This document shows, one piece after another, positions 8,886 to 21,721 of a stretch of DNA of 56,998 bases. Both the position numbers and the translations under genes were made by a program. How positions within the stretch are numbered: position 1 is the first letter of the stretch; each line of letters opens with the position of its first letter. Under the pieces are notes generated by a model. That model searched no databases. It saw only the letters and a program-made list of their open reading frames with translations, and was not told the origin of the DNA. Source of the DNA: Clostridiaceae bacterium DTU079 (lineage in GTDB: Bacteria; Bacillota; Clostridia; Acetivibrionales; Acetivibrionaceae); the NCBI GenBank assembly GCA_001512505.1, contig LFSC01000012.1, positions 59,916 to 116,913 of the forward strand, read 5' to 3'.

Positions 8886-9630
8886 ATTTTCCCTCCTTTT
8901 CGAAGCCCAATATATATTCCTTCAAGTCGTACAGGTTACTTCGCAAAATTAAGGTAACAGCTATTATAAATTTTCTGTTTCTTTGAATGGTTTTGCGATT
9001 AACCTTTATATAATTCAATAAATCTTTCAAGGGTACGTACCCTTTTACAATCAGTTTTTTATACATGTCATTATTACCGGCAATTATTTTAGCTATTTTA
9101 ATTAACAGAAGCCTTGAATCCTTATGCTTGGGAGAAGATATCACCAAGTCCTTCAAAGAAATTCCAAACTGCTGCAAGTTTCGTTCAAAAGTCTCCAGCT
9201 CCTGCCTTACTTCAATATTTTCAAATTGTCTGGATGTATCGGAGGTTAAAAACTTACCTTCAAAATGGACGGACTCCTCAATATAAGAAAAAGGCAAGAC
9301 TTTGTTATGCTTGCTGTTGCTTCTGATATAATCAATCAACCTGCTTTTTATAACCATAAAGGAGTACTGAAAAAAATTATCGTTTTTTAAAGGGTCATAT
9401 CTGTCAATAGCTTCATTAAAAGCCGACAAGCCCACACTGAACTCTTCACTGTTTTTATCATCCACTACAGTTCCCAAAGCATTGGATACGGATCTTAAAA
9501 TATAGGTCAAATTATCTTTAATAAACTCTTCCTTGAGCTGTAAATCTCCCTTTTGTATTTTTTTTATTATGTCTGCAACAGAGCTAACTTCCTCTTTAAT
9601 GTCTTTTTTATCAACATGGTTTACAAACAA
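8878..9630 (-). CDS. sigI: RNA polymerase sigma factor SigI, first copy
   Basis: A 250-residue SigI-family alternative sigma factor. The region-2-like part holds GLSAFNEAIDRYDP and FMVIKSRLIDYIRSNSKHNK, followed by the conserved VLPFSYIEES. The C-terminal SigI domain ends with KVNRKTIQRNRKFIIA, a helix-turn-helix that contacts DNA. The start is TTG, nine bases after AAAGGAG; the ATG five bases upstream of the TTG is out of frame and closes quickly. It is cotranscribed and coupled with the PA14 rsgI. A CCCC and CGTA pair upstream (9655-9682) resembles a sigma-I promoter, suggesting autoregulation. Confidence 0.93.
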   Translation of the reverse strand: MFVNHVDKKDIKEEVSSVADIIKKIQKGDLQLKEEFIKDNLTYILRSVSNALGTVVDDKNSEEFSVGLSAFNEAIDRYDPLKNDNFFQYSFMVIKSRLIDYIRSNSKHNKVLPFSYIEESVHFEGKFLTSDTSRQFENIEVRQELETFERNLQQFGISLKDLVISSPKHKDSRLLLIKIAKIIAGNNDMYKKLIVKGYVPLKDLLNYIKVNRKTIQRNRKFIIAVTLILRSNLYDLKEYILGFEKEGKYE

Positions 9631-9654
9631 GCATTTTCACTCCTTTAATAGAAA

Positions 9655-9682
9655 TACGCACACTATAGAATTTTAAGGGGTA
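9655..9682 (-). promoter_or_regulatory. Possible sigma-I autoregulatory promoter of sigI
   Basis: On the minus strand TACCCC (9682-9677) is followed after 18 nt by CGTA (9658-9655), 24 bases before the sigI start codon. Sigma-I promoters are described with a C-rich -35 and a CGWA -10, so this fits autoregulation. The match is short and could be chance. Confidence 0.4.
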
Positions 9683-9828
9683 TTTCTACAATTTTATTAT
9701 AACACAAATCACTTCCAAAAGTTAGCAGGTCGTATTGTGGTCATGTTTGATAATTTCATCAAAAAATGTATAAAGAAATTTTTGACGGTTAATAATATCA
9801 ATAAAGAATTAATTAATTTTGGACTTGT

Positions 9829-9888
9829 ACCTCCTTAATGATATGGAGAAAAAGTCAAAATCAGTTAATTCCCAAGATTTAAGGAGGT
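9829..9888 (+). promoter_or_regulatory. Ribosome-site-sequestering hairpin before zinc-ribbon gene
   Basis: ACCTCCTTAA (9829-9838) is a perfect 10-nt complement of TTAAGGAGGT (9879-9888), which is the very strong Shine-Dalgarno sequence of the gene starting at 9897. The arms are separated by 40 nt. If both lie in one transcript, the ribosome site would be fully paired. This is the geometry of an RNA thermometer, riboswitch expression platform or protein-regulated leader. No promoter could be placed with confidence. Confidence 0.6.
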
Positions 9889-9896
9889 AATGCAAT

Positions 9897-10109
9897 ATGG
9901 CAGACAAAACTTTGATATGTAAAGATTGTAATTCGGAGTTTATTTTTACCCAAGGAGAACAGGATTTTTACAAGGAAAAAGGATTCATGAATGAACCTCA
10001 AAGGTGTTCAAGCTGCAGAACAGCTAAAAAGCAGCAAAGGAAAAGCTATGGCAACGGTTTTTCAAAGAGCAGAAGTTTTGGAAGCAAAATGGATTTTAGG
10101 TCATGGTAA
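9897..10109 (+). CDS. Zinc-ribbon microprotein (zf-trcl type)
   Basis: A 70-residue protein with two CxxC knuckles (Cys8/Cys11 in ICKDCNSEF and a second pair in RCSSCRTAK) and the intervening FTQGEQDFYKEKGF. This is the pattern of the small probable-zinc-binding family found widely in Firmicutes. The C-terminal 30 residues are basic and rich in Ser, Gly and Arg, suggesting nucleic-acid contact. Expression is likely controlled through the hairpin that masks its ribosome site. A small Rho-independent terminator follows. The molecular function of the family is not established. Confidence 0.85.
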   Translation: MADKTLICKDCNSEFIFTQGEQDFYKEKGFMNEPQRCSSCRTAKKQQRKSYGNGFSKSRSFGSKMDFRSW

Positions 10110-10119
10110 ACAGGCAAAC

Positions 10120-10153
10120 CCGGGTTATTTAATTCCCGGTCTTTTATTTTTTA
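10120..10153 (+). terminator. Terminator after zinc-ribbon gene
   Basis: CCGGG (10120-10124) pairs with CCCGG (10135-10139) around a 10-nt loop and is followed by a T-rich tract (TCTTTTATTTTTT). It lies 11 bases after the stop codon. The rest of the gap to the clpE terminator at 10326 holds nothing recognised. Confidence 0.65.
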
Positions 10154-10325
10154 CTTTTATTATAAATTGAGGAATTCCAACCATTGTATTATGATGTTTA
10201 CTAAAATTAATAAAATCGTAATAATCAGTCAGGCTTTTTTATGATATAATAATAATAGAGCTTGAGAAAAGCAATTCAATAGAGGAAATCTATAACATTT
10301 TTTCATACACAGCCTTTTATATAAA

Positions 10326-10354
10326 GGGGGTAGATAATTATTTTATCTACCCCC
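10326..10354 (-). terminator. Terminator after clpE
   Basis: GGGGGTAGATAA pairs with TTATCTACCCCC, a perfect 12-bp stem with a 5-nt loop, 59 bases beyond the clpE stop. On the minus strand a short TTTATAT tract follows. It may also stop transcription entering from the plus strand. Confidence 0.65.
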
Positions 10355-10412
10355 AAACCATTTTTTACAACTTCACCGTCTCTAAGCCATTTGGACCTTC
10401 TAAAACAAATGC

Positions 10413-12740
10413 CTACCGAAAAACAATATTTCCGTTTTCCACATCAACATCAATATTGCTTCCTTCCTTATAAACACCCTTAAGATACAGGTCGGTGAGC
10501 TCATCCTCTATATATTTTTGTATTGTCCTTCTCAACGGCCTTGCACCATACTTGGGATCATAGCCCTTTTCGAGAATGAACTTTTTCACGTCATCGCTGA
10601 AACTAATGGTCATATTTTTATTTTCTACCTCTTCAACAACATCCTTAAGCATCAAGTCTATTATTTGCTTGAGTTCTTCCTGACTGAGTTCATTAAATAT
10701 TATTATCTCATCTATTCTGTTTAGAAACTCAGGTCTGAAGGTCTCCTTCAGAACATCCTTTATTTTATTTTCAAGAGCTATATAGTTGTCATTGGCAAAA
10801 CCTATGCCATTTGCCTTAAGACTGGTACCGGCATTGGATGTCATTATCAATACCGTGTTTTCAAAGCTTACGGTTCTTCCGTGACTGTCCGTTGCCCTTC
10901 CGTCCTCTAAAATTTGCAGAAGCATATTAAATACATCCGGATGGGCTTTTTCTATCTCATCCAACAGTATAACCGAATAAGGCTTTCTTCTTACCTTTTC
11001 CGTCAGTTGACCGCCCTCATCGTATCCCACATATCCCGGAGGTGCTCCAATCAATTTGGATACCGTATGTTTCTCCATATATTCGGACATATCGAACCTT
11101 ATTAGAGCCTCTTCACTTTCAAAGAGCTCTACAGCCAGTGCCCTGACCAGCTCCGTCTTACCTACGCCGGTAGGTCCTACAAATATAAAGGATGCCGGTT
11201 TTTTCTTTTTCTTAAAATCCGCCCTGCTTCTTCTTATAGCTTTTGCCACACTGGATACGGCTTTATCCTGTCCTATAACCCTGTTATGAAGCCTTTGCTC
11301 AAGATTAAGCAGCTTTTGTGCCTCAATCTCTGTAAGGCGTTGAACGGGTATTTTGGTCCAGGATTCTATTACATATGCCACATCCTCCAGCGTCATTTCC
11401 ATATCCTTATTTTTATACTCAATTTCCTTTATCTGCTGAAGTAGCTTGCATTCCCTTACCTTAAGATCAGCAGCTTTTTGATAATCCTCTATGGAGTCCG
11501 CCGAAATAGCGTTTTCCTTTTCCTCCTGTACTTTTCTCAATTCTTCCTTTAAGGCTTCAAACTCTACAAGCCCTACATTTTTTATATTAGCCCTTGAACC
11601 TGCCTCATCCAAAACGTCAATTGCCTTATCCGGCAAAAACCGGTCTGTAATATACCTCTCGGAAAGTATAGCTGCAGCCCTTAATACTTCGTCGGAAATT
11701 TTAACCCTGTGGTAGCTCTCATAATACCCTTTAATACCTCTTAGTATTTCTATCGTTTCTTCAACTGTCGGCTCATCTACCAAAACAGGCTGAAACCTTC
11801 TTTCCAGTGCAGAATCCTTCTCAATATACTTCCTGTACTCATTTAAGGTTGTAGCACCTATTACCTGAATCTCACCCTTGGCAAGAACAGGCTTTAAAAT
11901 ATTGGCAGCATTCATAGCTCCTTCGGCCTCTCCTGCTCCCATTATGTTGTGAAGCTCATCTATAACCAGAATAATATTTCCCAAGGCTTTGCATTCTTCA
12001 ATGATACCTTTCATTCGGCTTTCAAACTGTCCCCTAAACTGTGTTCCTGCCACTATGCCGGTAAGATCCAAAACGTAGACCTCCATATTGAACAGCTTAG
12101 CCGGAACATCCCTCTGTGCAATTTTAAGTGCAAATCCCTCCGCTATAGCTGTTTTTCCTACCCCAGGTTCACCTATCAATACAGGATTATTTTTAGTTCT
12201 TCTATTCAAAATCTGGATCACTCGTTCAATTTCCCGTTCTCTTCCGATGACATGGTCTATTTTCCCTTCTTTGGCTTTCGCCGTCAAATTTATGCCGTAT
12301 GCATCAAGGAACTTTTTCTTTTTCGGTATCTTTTTCTCCTGGGTTTTTGTCCTTGTGCTATTGTTTTTGTTATCCTTTTCTTCCTTATCTTCATCCTTTA
12401 TGTCTTTTGAATCCTTTGATCCCGAATTTTCGGCAGACTTAAAAAAGGATTTGTTAATAAAGTTTAACAATGAGCCGGCATTACCGGGCATATCCATGTC
12501 ATTCCCATCTTCATCGCCATTGTTCATGCTCATTTCCTCTAAAAAACTGCCCATCTGTTTGTTTAAATCATCTATTTCATCCTCAGAAATACCGGTCTGT
12601 TCCAATATCTGATTTATCGGCTGAATTCCCTTTTTCTTGGCACAAGAAAAACATAATCCTTCCTGTGTTTGCTTGCCATTAACTATTTTGGTTATAAAAA
12701 CAACGGCCAGGTTCTCCTTGCACATTGAACACATCATCAT
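10413..12740 (-). CDS. clpE: ClpE-type AAA+ protease ATPase with N-terminal zinc finger
   Basis: A HSP100/Clp unfoldase of about 775 residues. The N-terminal zinc finger (MCSMC, then CFSC about 25 residues on) identifies ClpE rather than ClpC, which has a double Clp-N repeat. An acidic Lys/Asp/Glu-rich linker (about 85-145) follows. AAA-1 has Walker A GEPGVGKTAIAEG and Walker B LVIDELHNIM. A central UVR-like coiled coil (about 400-450) precedes AAA-2 with GPTGVGKTELVRA and VILLDEIEKAHPD. An IGF tripeptide in AAA-2 is the likely ClpP-docking loop. The ATG at 12740 has AAAGGAG at correct spacing; the in-frame ATG at 12749 overlaps that site. No CtsR direct repeat was seen upstream. Confidence 0.9.
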   Translation of the reverse strand: MMMCSMCKENLAVVFITKIVNGKQTQEGLCFSCAKKKGIQPINQILEQTGISEDEIDDLNKQMGSFLEEMSMNNGDEDGNDMDMPGNAGSLLNFINKSFFKSAENSGSKDSKDIKDEDKEEKDNKNNSTRTKTQEKKIPKKKKFLDAYGINLTAKAKEGKIDHVIGREREIERVIQILNRRTKNNPVLIGEPGVGKTAIAEGFALKIAQRDVPAKLFNMEVYVLDLTGIVAGTQFRGQFESRMKGIIEECKALGNIILVIDELHNIMGAGEAEGAMNAANILKPVLAKGEIQVIGATTLNEYRKYIEKDSALERRFQPVLVDEPTVEETIEILRGIKGYYESYHRVKISDEVLRAAAILSERYITDRFLPDKAIDVLDEAGSRANIKNVGLVEFEALKEELRKVQEEKENAISADSIEDYQKAADLKVRECKLLQQIKEIEYKNKDMEMTLEDVAYVIESWTKIPVQRLTEIEAQKLLNLEQRLHNRVIGQDKAVSSVAKAIRRSRADFKKKKKPASFIFVGPTGVGKTELVRALAVELFESEEALIRFDMSEYMEKHTVSKLIGAPPGYVGYDEGGQLTEKVRRKPYSVILLDEIEKAHPDVFNMLLQILEDGRATDSHGRTVSFENTVLIMTSNAGTSLKANGIGFANDNYIALENKIKDVLKETFRPEFLNRIDEIIIFNELSQEELKQIIDLMLKDVVEEVENKNMTISFSDDVKKFILEKGYDPKYGARPLRRTIQKYIEDELTDLYLKGVYKEGSNIDVDVENGNIVFR

Positions 12741-13148
12741 AGTTATCATCTCCTTTTCTTAGCCAGTCTAAAAATGCAGCAACAATTAACTTCCATGTCT
12801 AAATATATAACCATATCACATATAAAAATATAATAATTCCCATGATTTATCAACAATATTTACTTTCATTTCCCTACATTAATATTACTATCGTCACTTT
12901 TAATACCACAAATTAATAATCTATTAATTTCAAAATAAACTCATTTTTGAAAATCCTATATAAACTTTACAACATATAATGTAAATATAAACCGCCTTCC
13001 TTCAATATAAGTATAACATATATCTATAATACCGGTCTAATAATCTTCGATTCCTTTTTCGTTTTGTATTCATAAATAACTCTTATATAAATCATCGTAA
13101 AGGGTAACATCTTTGTTTTTATTCATGTCCCTTATTTTTACTTACCAT
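12741..13148. other. AT-rich gap between uvrA end and clpE start
   Basis: About 400 bases of very AT-rich sequence. It should hold the clpE promoter and the uvrA terminator, but no convincing -35/-10 pair, CtsR or CIRCE operator, or strong hairpin could be picked out. No ORF with a ribosome site was seen. Confidence 0.6.
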
Positions 13149-15974
<2,826 letters not shown>

Positions 15975-16009
15975 AACACACACCTGCTCAAATCAAAATT
16001 TATTTTTTT

Positions 16010-16048
16010 ATTATATCAAAAATATTTTAAAATTCAAACATTTGTTCG
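16010..16048 (-). promoter_or_regulatory. uvrA promoter with LexA-like (SOS) operator
   Basis: On the minus strand CGAACAAATGTTTG (16048-16035) matches the Gram-positive LexA/DinR pattern CGAAC-N4-GTTYG. It overlaps a -35 TTGAAT (16037-16032), which is followed after 16 nt by a perfect -10 TATAAT (16015-16010), 36 bases before the uvrA ATG. Repression by occlusion of the -35 is expected. Confidence 0.75.
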
Positions 16049-16325
16049 AATATTTTTTAATTATTAAAACAGCCATAAACTCTTTTTTTAATAATTGAAT
16101 GAATATTTTATTGGATGAGTATTTTTTATGTAAAAAAATTTCCCATGATAATTTTCATGCAAATTGCATTAAAAAAATAATAATTATTTGCATAATTTTC
16201 ATATATCGTATAATTTGTACTTTAAATGGAAGGAAATTTTTATTATAATATAGATTATACATCATATATATTTATTGTTTCTACTTTTATGTCGTCAAAA
16301 TGTGCCTGTCGTGGGGGGTAATGTT

Positions 16326-17351
16326 ATGAAAAAAGAAAACTACATCATGTCCAATTCACCGCTTATTAACAACTATTCAGAGGGTGCTATGAAATATCTG
16401 CCGGTTTTCTTAACAGAAGAAGATATAAAAAGTCTGAACTACCCTGAACTTCTTGAAGAAATTCTTATGAAAGCAGACCGTTTGACATTGAATTATCCCG
16501 AAGTGCTCAACGAAATACTGAGAAAGGTAGACGCTTCTGTTTTTTCATCTAAGTCAGGCTCCGTTTTGTCAGTATTAAAATCCTACAGTCAAGCTTTATT
16601 GGATAATAACAGCATAAGCCTTAAAAACGTTGCAACAGGGTCAGCAATGGCACTTTTGCTTATTTACGCCAGCAAAGGTGTAACCGAAAAAGCTCAACTC
16701 GATATAAATAACAGCTTAATTAATCCCATGGAATGCGCTCAGTTAACTTCATCCGATATGGAATTGCAGGAAGGCAGTTTTCATGACGATAAGAAAATGA
16801 CATATGAAACAATAAAAAGTGCCCCTCTACCGAATAACCTTATTTGTTCTGTTGAAATTCCTTTCGATTCAAATATTAAGAAGCCTGCATTGGATGCACC
16901 CAAACTGGCATCACGAGGCAGTTCAAAGGTTGAATCCAAAATCGATGCATCCTATTCGGAATTAAAGAAAATGGATGCTTCTGAGTTGATAAAACTCAGC
17001 AAAAGAAAATTTCATATGACTGCCACGGCATATGATTTATCCTATAGTAGCTGCCGCAAAACAAGAGAACATCCCGCATACGGAATTACAGCCTCCGGAA
17101 CCCGTGCCACAGTGGGAAGAACCGTTGCTGTCGATCCTAAGGTTATCCCTCTGGGAAGCAAAGTATACATTACTTTCCCGGAAGCTTACAGTCATCTAAA
17201 CGGAGTATATATTGCGGAGGACACCGGCAGTTTAATTAAGGGAAATAAAATAGATATCTTTTTCGGAGAAGACAAACCCGGAGAAACAGTCATTAACAGA
17301 AAAGCTTATCAATTCGGAATACAGCTGGTCGAAGTCTATCTCTTAGAGTAA
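16326..17351 (+). CDS. 3D-domain protein with N-terminal tandem repeat
   Basis: About 341 residues from the ATG at 16326, which follows a GGGGGG tract; an in-frame ATG at 16275 lacks a ribosome site. The C-terminal 110 residues form a 3D domain (three conserved Asp: TVAVDPKVIPLGSKVYI, AEDTGSLIKGNKIDIFF) shared by MltA-like and YocH-like lytic transglycosylases and stationary-phase wall proteins. The N-terminal part has two near-identical units (NYPELLEEILMKAD and NYPEVLNEILRKVD) and a single hydrophobic stretch (VATGSAMALLLIYAS) around residue 105, with no classical signal peptide. It lies between uvrA and uvrB on the opposite strand. A wall role is inferred. Confidence 0.8.
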   Translation: MKKENYIMSNSPLINNYSEGAMKYLPVFLTEEDIKSLNYPELLEEILMKADRLTLNYPEVLNEILRKVDASVFSSKSGSVLSVLKSYSQALLDNNSISLKNVATGSAMALLLIYASKGVTEKAQLDINNSLINPMECAQLTSSDMELQEGSFHDDKKMTYETIKSAPLPNNLICSVEIPFDSNIKKPALDAPKLASRGSSKVESKIDASYSELKKMDASELIKLSKRKFHMTATAYDLSYSSCRKTREHPAYGITASGTRATVGRTVAVDPKVIPLGSKVYITFPEAYSHLNGVYIAEDTGSLIKGNKIDIFFGEDKPGETVINRKAYQFGIQLVEVYLLE

Positions 17352-17376
17352 TGCAAGCTATTCTGTTTTCTTCAAG

Positions 17377-19356
<1,980 letters not shown>

Positions 19357-19494
19357 AAAATACACCTCAATCCTAATGTCTTTTATAGAAAAAGATAACG
19401 TTATATAGCTAAACAAAGGTTAGGTAAAATATTCAAAAGCATTGCTGATTCTATATTTTCTTTAACTTACAAAGGCAGCAAGAAAGCTCGCAAT

Positions 19495-21678
19495 TTATAA
19501 CTCAATCTTTATCTGCCCGTCCTCAATGTCTTCGTCTTTCAAATAGCATCCTATTGCCGGGATATTTTTCGTTCTGTAATAATCCGGATCCTTAAAGGAT
19601 ACTTCATCAATCCTTTTTATTCTGGTCATAGTACTGCCTTTTTTCGCCTTCAAAACCTGAATCCCTTGAGAATCCCTGGTGGACTTCGAATTTATTTTAT
19701 CGGTATTGAAAATCAAAACCTTGTTCAAGCTGCTGAATGCAACCAACTCAACATCTTCTATAATGTAGTCCATATATACAACCGGTGATAATCCGCAATA
19801 AGCATTGGAAAGCTTCCTTCTGTTTGTCTTCGTAGCATAGCTGCCCATATCTATCTTTGCCACCTTACCGTTTTCATAGGCAAAAATCATATAGCCTTTG
19901 TAATCGTCGGTTGCAGCCATATATATTATTTCTTCGCCGTTTTCCAGTTCCAGAAGATTGGCCAGATACTCTCCAAGACTGCTTGCCTTGCAGTCTTCAA
20001 TCTCAAATATCTTAAGCTTGTACACCGTCTGCTTGTTTGAAAACAGAAGCAAATCAGCTTTGTTATGGGTTTCAATCTCCTGCATGATAAAGTCGTCATC
20101 CTTTAGCTTGTGCTCCGGACTGTTCCTTAAGGATGTTAAAGGAATCTTTTTCAGATAGTTATGCTTGGTAAGGAACAGCTTCAGGTTATAATCCTCAATC
20201 AGATGATCACTGGTAATCTCCTCAACGTGCTCCTCATGAATAATCTCGGTACGCCTGGGCTGCCCGAATTTTTTAGCAACGTCCTCCAACTGTTTTATAA
20301 TAACTTTCTTGATTTTTTTCTCACTGCCGTGTAAATCTTTTAACTCTGCAATTTCCTTCTGAAGATTTTCAATCTCACTGATCCGGTTTATAATATATTC
20401 CTTGTTAAGATTCCTGAGCTTTATCTCTGCAATAAACTCAGCCTGAACCTGATCAATGTCAAAACCCTTCATAAGGTTGGGAACCACAAGGGCTTCCTCC
20501 TCGGTATTTCTGATAATGCTGACAGCCTTGTCAATATCAAGAAGTATCTTCTTTAATCCCAGTAAAAGATGAAGCTTATCCGATTTTTTATCAATGTCAA
20601 ACAGGGTCTGTCTTTTTATGCAGTCTACCCTGAAAGCAATCCATTCGCTTAAAATATTCTTTATTCCCATTACTCTGGGTCGACCGTTAACCAATATGTT
20701 AAAGTTACAGCTAAAGGTATCCTGCAGCGGTGTGAGCTTATAAAGCTTGTTCATCAATGCATCAGGGTCGGTACTCTTTTTTATATCCAGCGCTATCTTA
20801 AGTCCGTTTAAATCCGTCTCATCCCTGACATCTACAATATCCTTGATCTTGTTGCTCTTTACCAGCTCTACAATTGCATCAATAATAGCCTCGGAAGATG
20901 TTGTGTAAGGAATCTCAAATATCTCAATGCAACTGTTTTTCCTGTCATATCTGTACTTTGCCCTGACCTTAAAGCTTCCTCTTCCGGTTTCATATATCTC
21001 CCGCATGTCCTTTTCATTGAATATCAACTGTCCTCCCGTGGGGAAATCCGGTGCCTTCAAGTGCTCAAGAATATCCGCATCCTCATTTTTAATATACTCA
21101 ATTGTTGTTTTGCAAACCTCGACAAGATTAAAACTGCAAATATTGCTGGCCATACCAACGGCAATACCCTGGTTCGCATTGACCAGAATGCTGGGAAAAG
21201 TGCACGGTAAAAGAACCGGTTCCTTCAATGTACCGTCATAGTTGTCCACAAACTCCACGGTATTTTTGTCTATGTCCCTGAAAAGCTCCTCACATATTTT
21301 ATCCAGCTTAACTTCCGTATAACGGGGAGCAGCATATTTCATGTCCCTTGAATACTGCTTTCCGAAATTTCCCTTGGAATCCACATAAGGATGTAAAAGC
21401 GCGTTATTTCCACGGGTCAATCTCACCAAAGTTTCATAAATGGCCATGTCTCCATGGGGATTCAACTTCATGGTCTGACCCACTACATTTGCAGATTTGG
21501 TCTTTTCTCCTGTCAGCAGCCCCATTTTATACATGGTATAAAGGAGCTTTCTGTGTGAAGGCTTAAGGCCGTCTATTTCGGGTATTGCCCTTGACACAAT
21601 TACACTCATGGCATAGGGCATATAATTTTTTTCAAGGGTTTCAACTATCTTCTGCTCGACCATATTATTCGATGCCAT
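19495..21678 (-). CDS. parC: Type IIA topoisomerase subunit A (ParC/GyrA-like, diverged)
   Basis: A 727-residue subunit A of a type IIA topoisomerase, shorter than most GyrA. The N-terminal breakage-reunion domain has catalytic Tyr120 in YAAPRYTE. The usual KYHPHGD and DGQGNFGS segments are altered to LNPHGDMAIYET and DSKGNFGKQYSRD. A coiled-coil gate (about 425-470) follows, and the C-terminal region is a beta-pinwheel-like part without a recognisable GyrA box (QRRGGKG). This argues against supercoiling gyrase and for a Topo IV-like decatenase or relaxase. The partner subunit is encoded 43 bp upstream. It may be an extra paralogue of the main gyrase and Topo IV. Confidence 0.85.
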   Translation of the reverse strand: MASNNMVEQKIVETLEKNYMPYAMSVIVSRAIPEIDGLKPSHRKLLYTMYKMGLLTGEKTKSANVVGQTMKLNPHGDMAIYETLVRLTRGNNALLHPYVDSKGNFGKQYSRDMKYAAPRYTEVKLDKICEELFRDIDKNTVEFVDNYDGTLKEPVLLPCTFPSILVNANQGIAVGMASNICSFNLVEVCKTTIEYIKNEDADILEHLKAPDFPTGGQLIFNEKDMREIYETGRGSFKVRAKYRYDRKNSCIEIFEIPYTTSSEAIIDAIVELVKSNKIKDIVDVRDETDLNGLKIALDIKKSTDPDALMNKLYKLTPLQDTFSCNFNILVNGRPRVMGIKNILSEWIAFRVDCIKRQTLFDIDKKSDKLHLLLGLKKILLDIDKAVSIIRNTEEEALVVPNLMKGFDIDQVQAEFIAEIKLRNLNKEYIINRISEIENLQKEIAELKDLHGSEKKIKKVIIKQLEDVAKKFGQPRRTEIIHEEHVEEITSDHLIEDYNLKLFLTKHNYLKKIPLTSLRNSPEHKLKDDDFIMQEIETHNKADLLLFSNKQTVYKLKIFEIEDCKASSLGEYLANLLELENGEEIIYMAATDDYKGYMIFAYENGKVAKIDMGSYATKTNRRKLSNAYCGLSPVVYMDYIIEDVELVAFSSLNKVLIFNTDKINSKSTRDSQGIQVLKAKKGSTMTRIKRIDEVSFKDPDYYRTKNIPAIGCYLKDEDIEDGQIKIEL

Positions 21679-21721
21679 ATCAATACTTCACCTTTCTGTT
21701 TCTCCAAATTTCAAACTTTTA

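Noticed and set aside
12741..13148. CtsR or CIRCE operator for clpE
   Set aside because: I looked for the GGTCAAA direct repeat and the CIRCE inverted repeat on both strands and found neither.
19357..19494. A separate LexA box for uvrB
   Set aside because: No GAAC-N4-GTTY sequence occurs in the 138-bp gap; any SOS control would have to come from the parE promoter.
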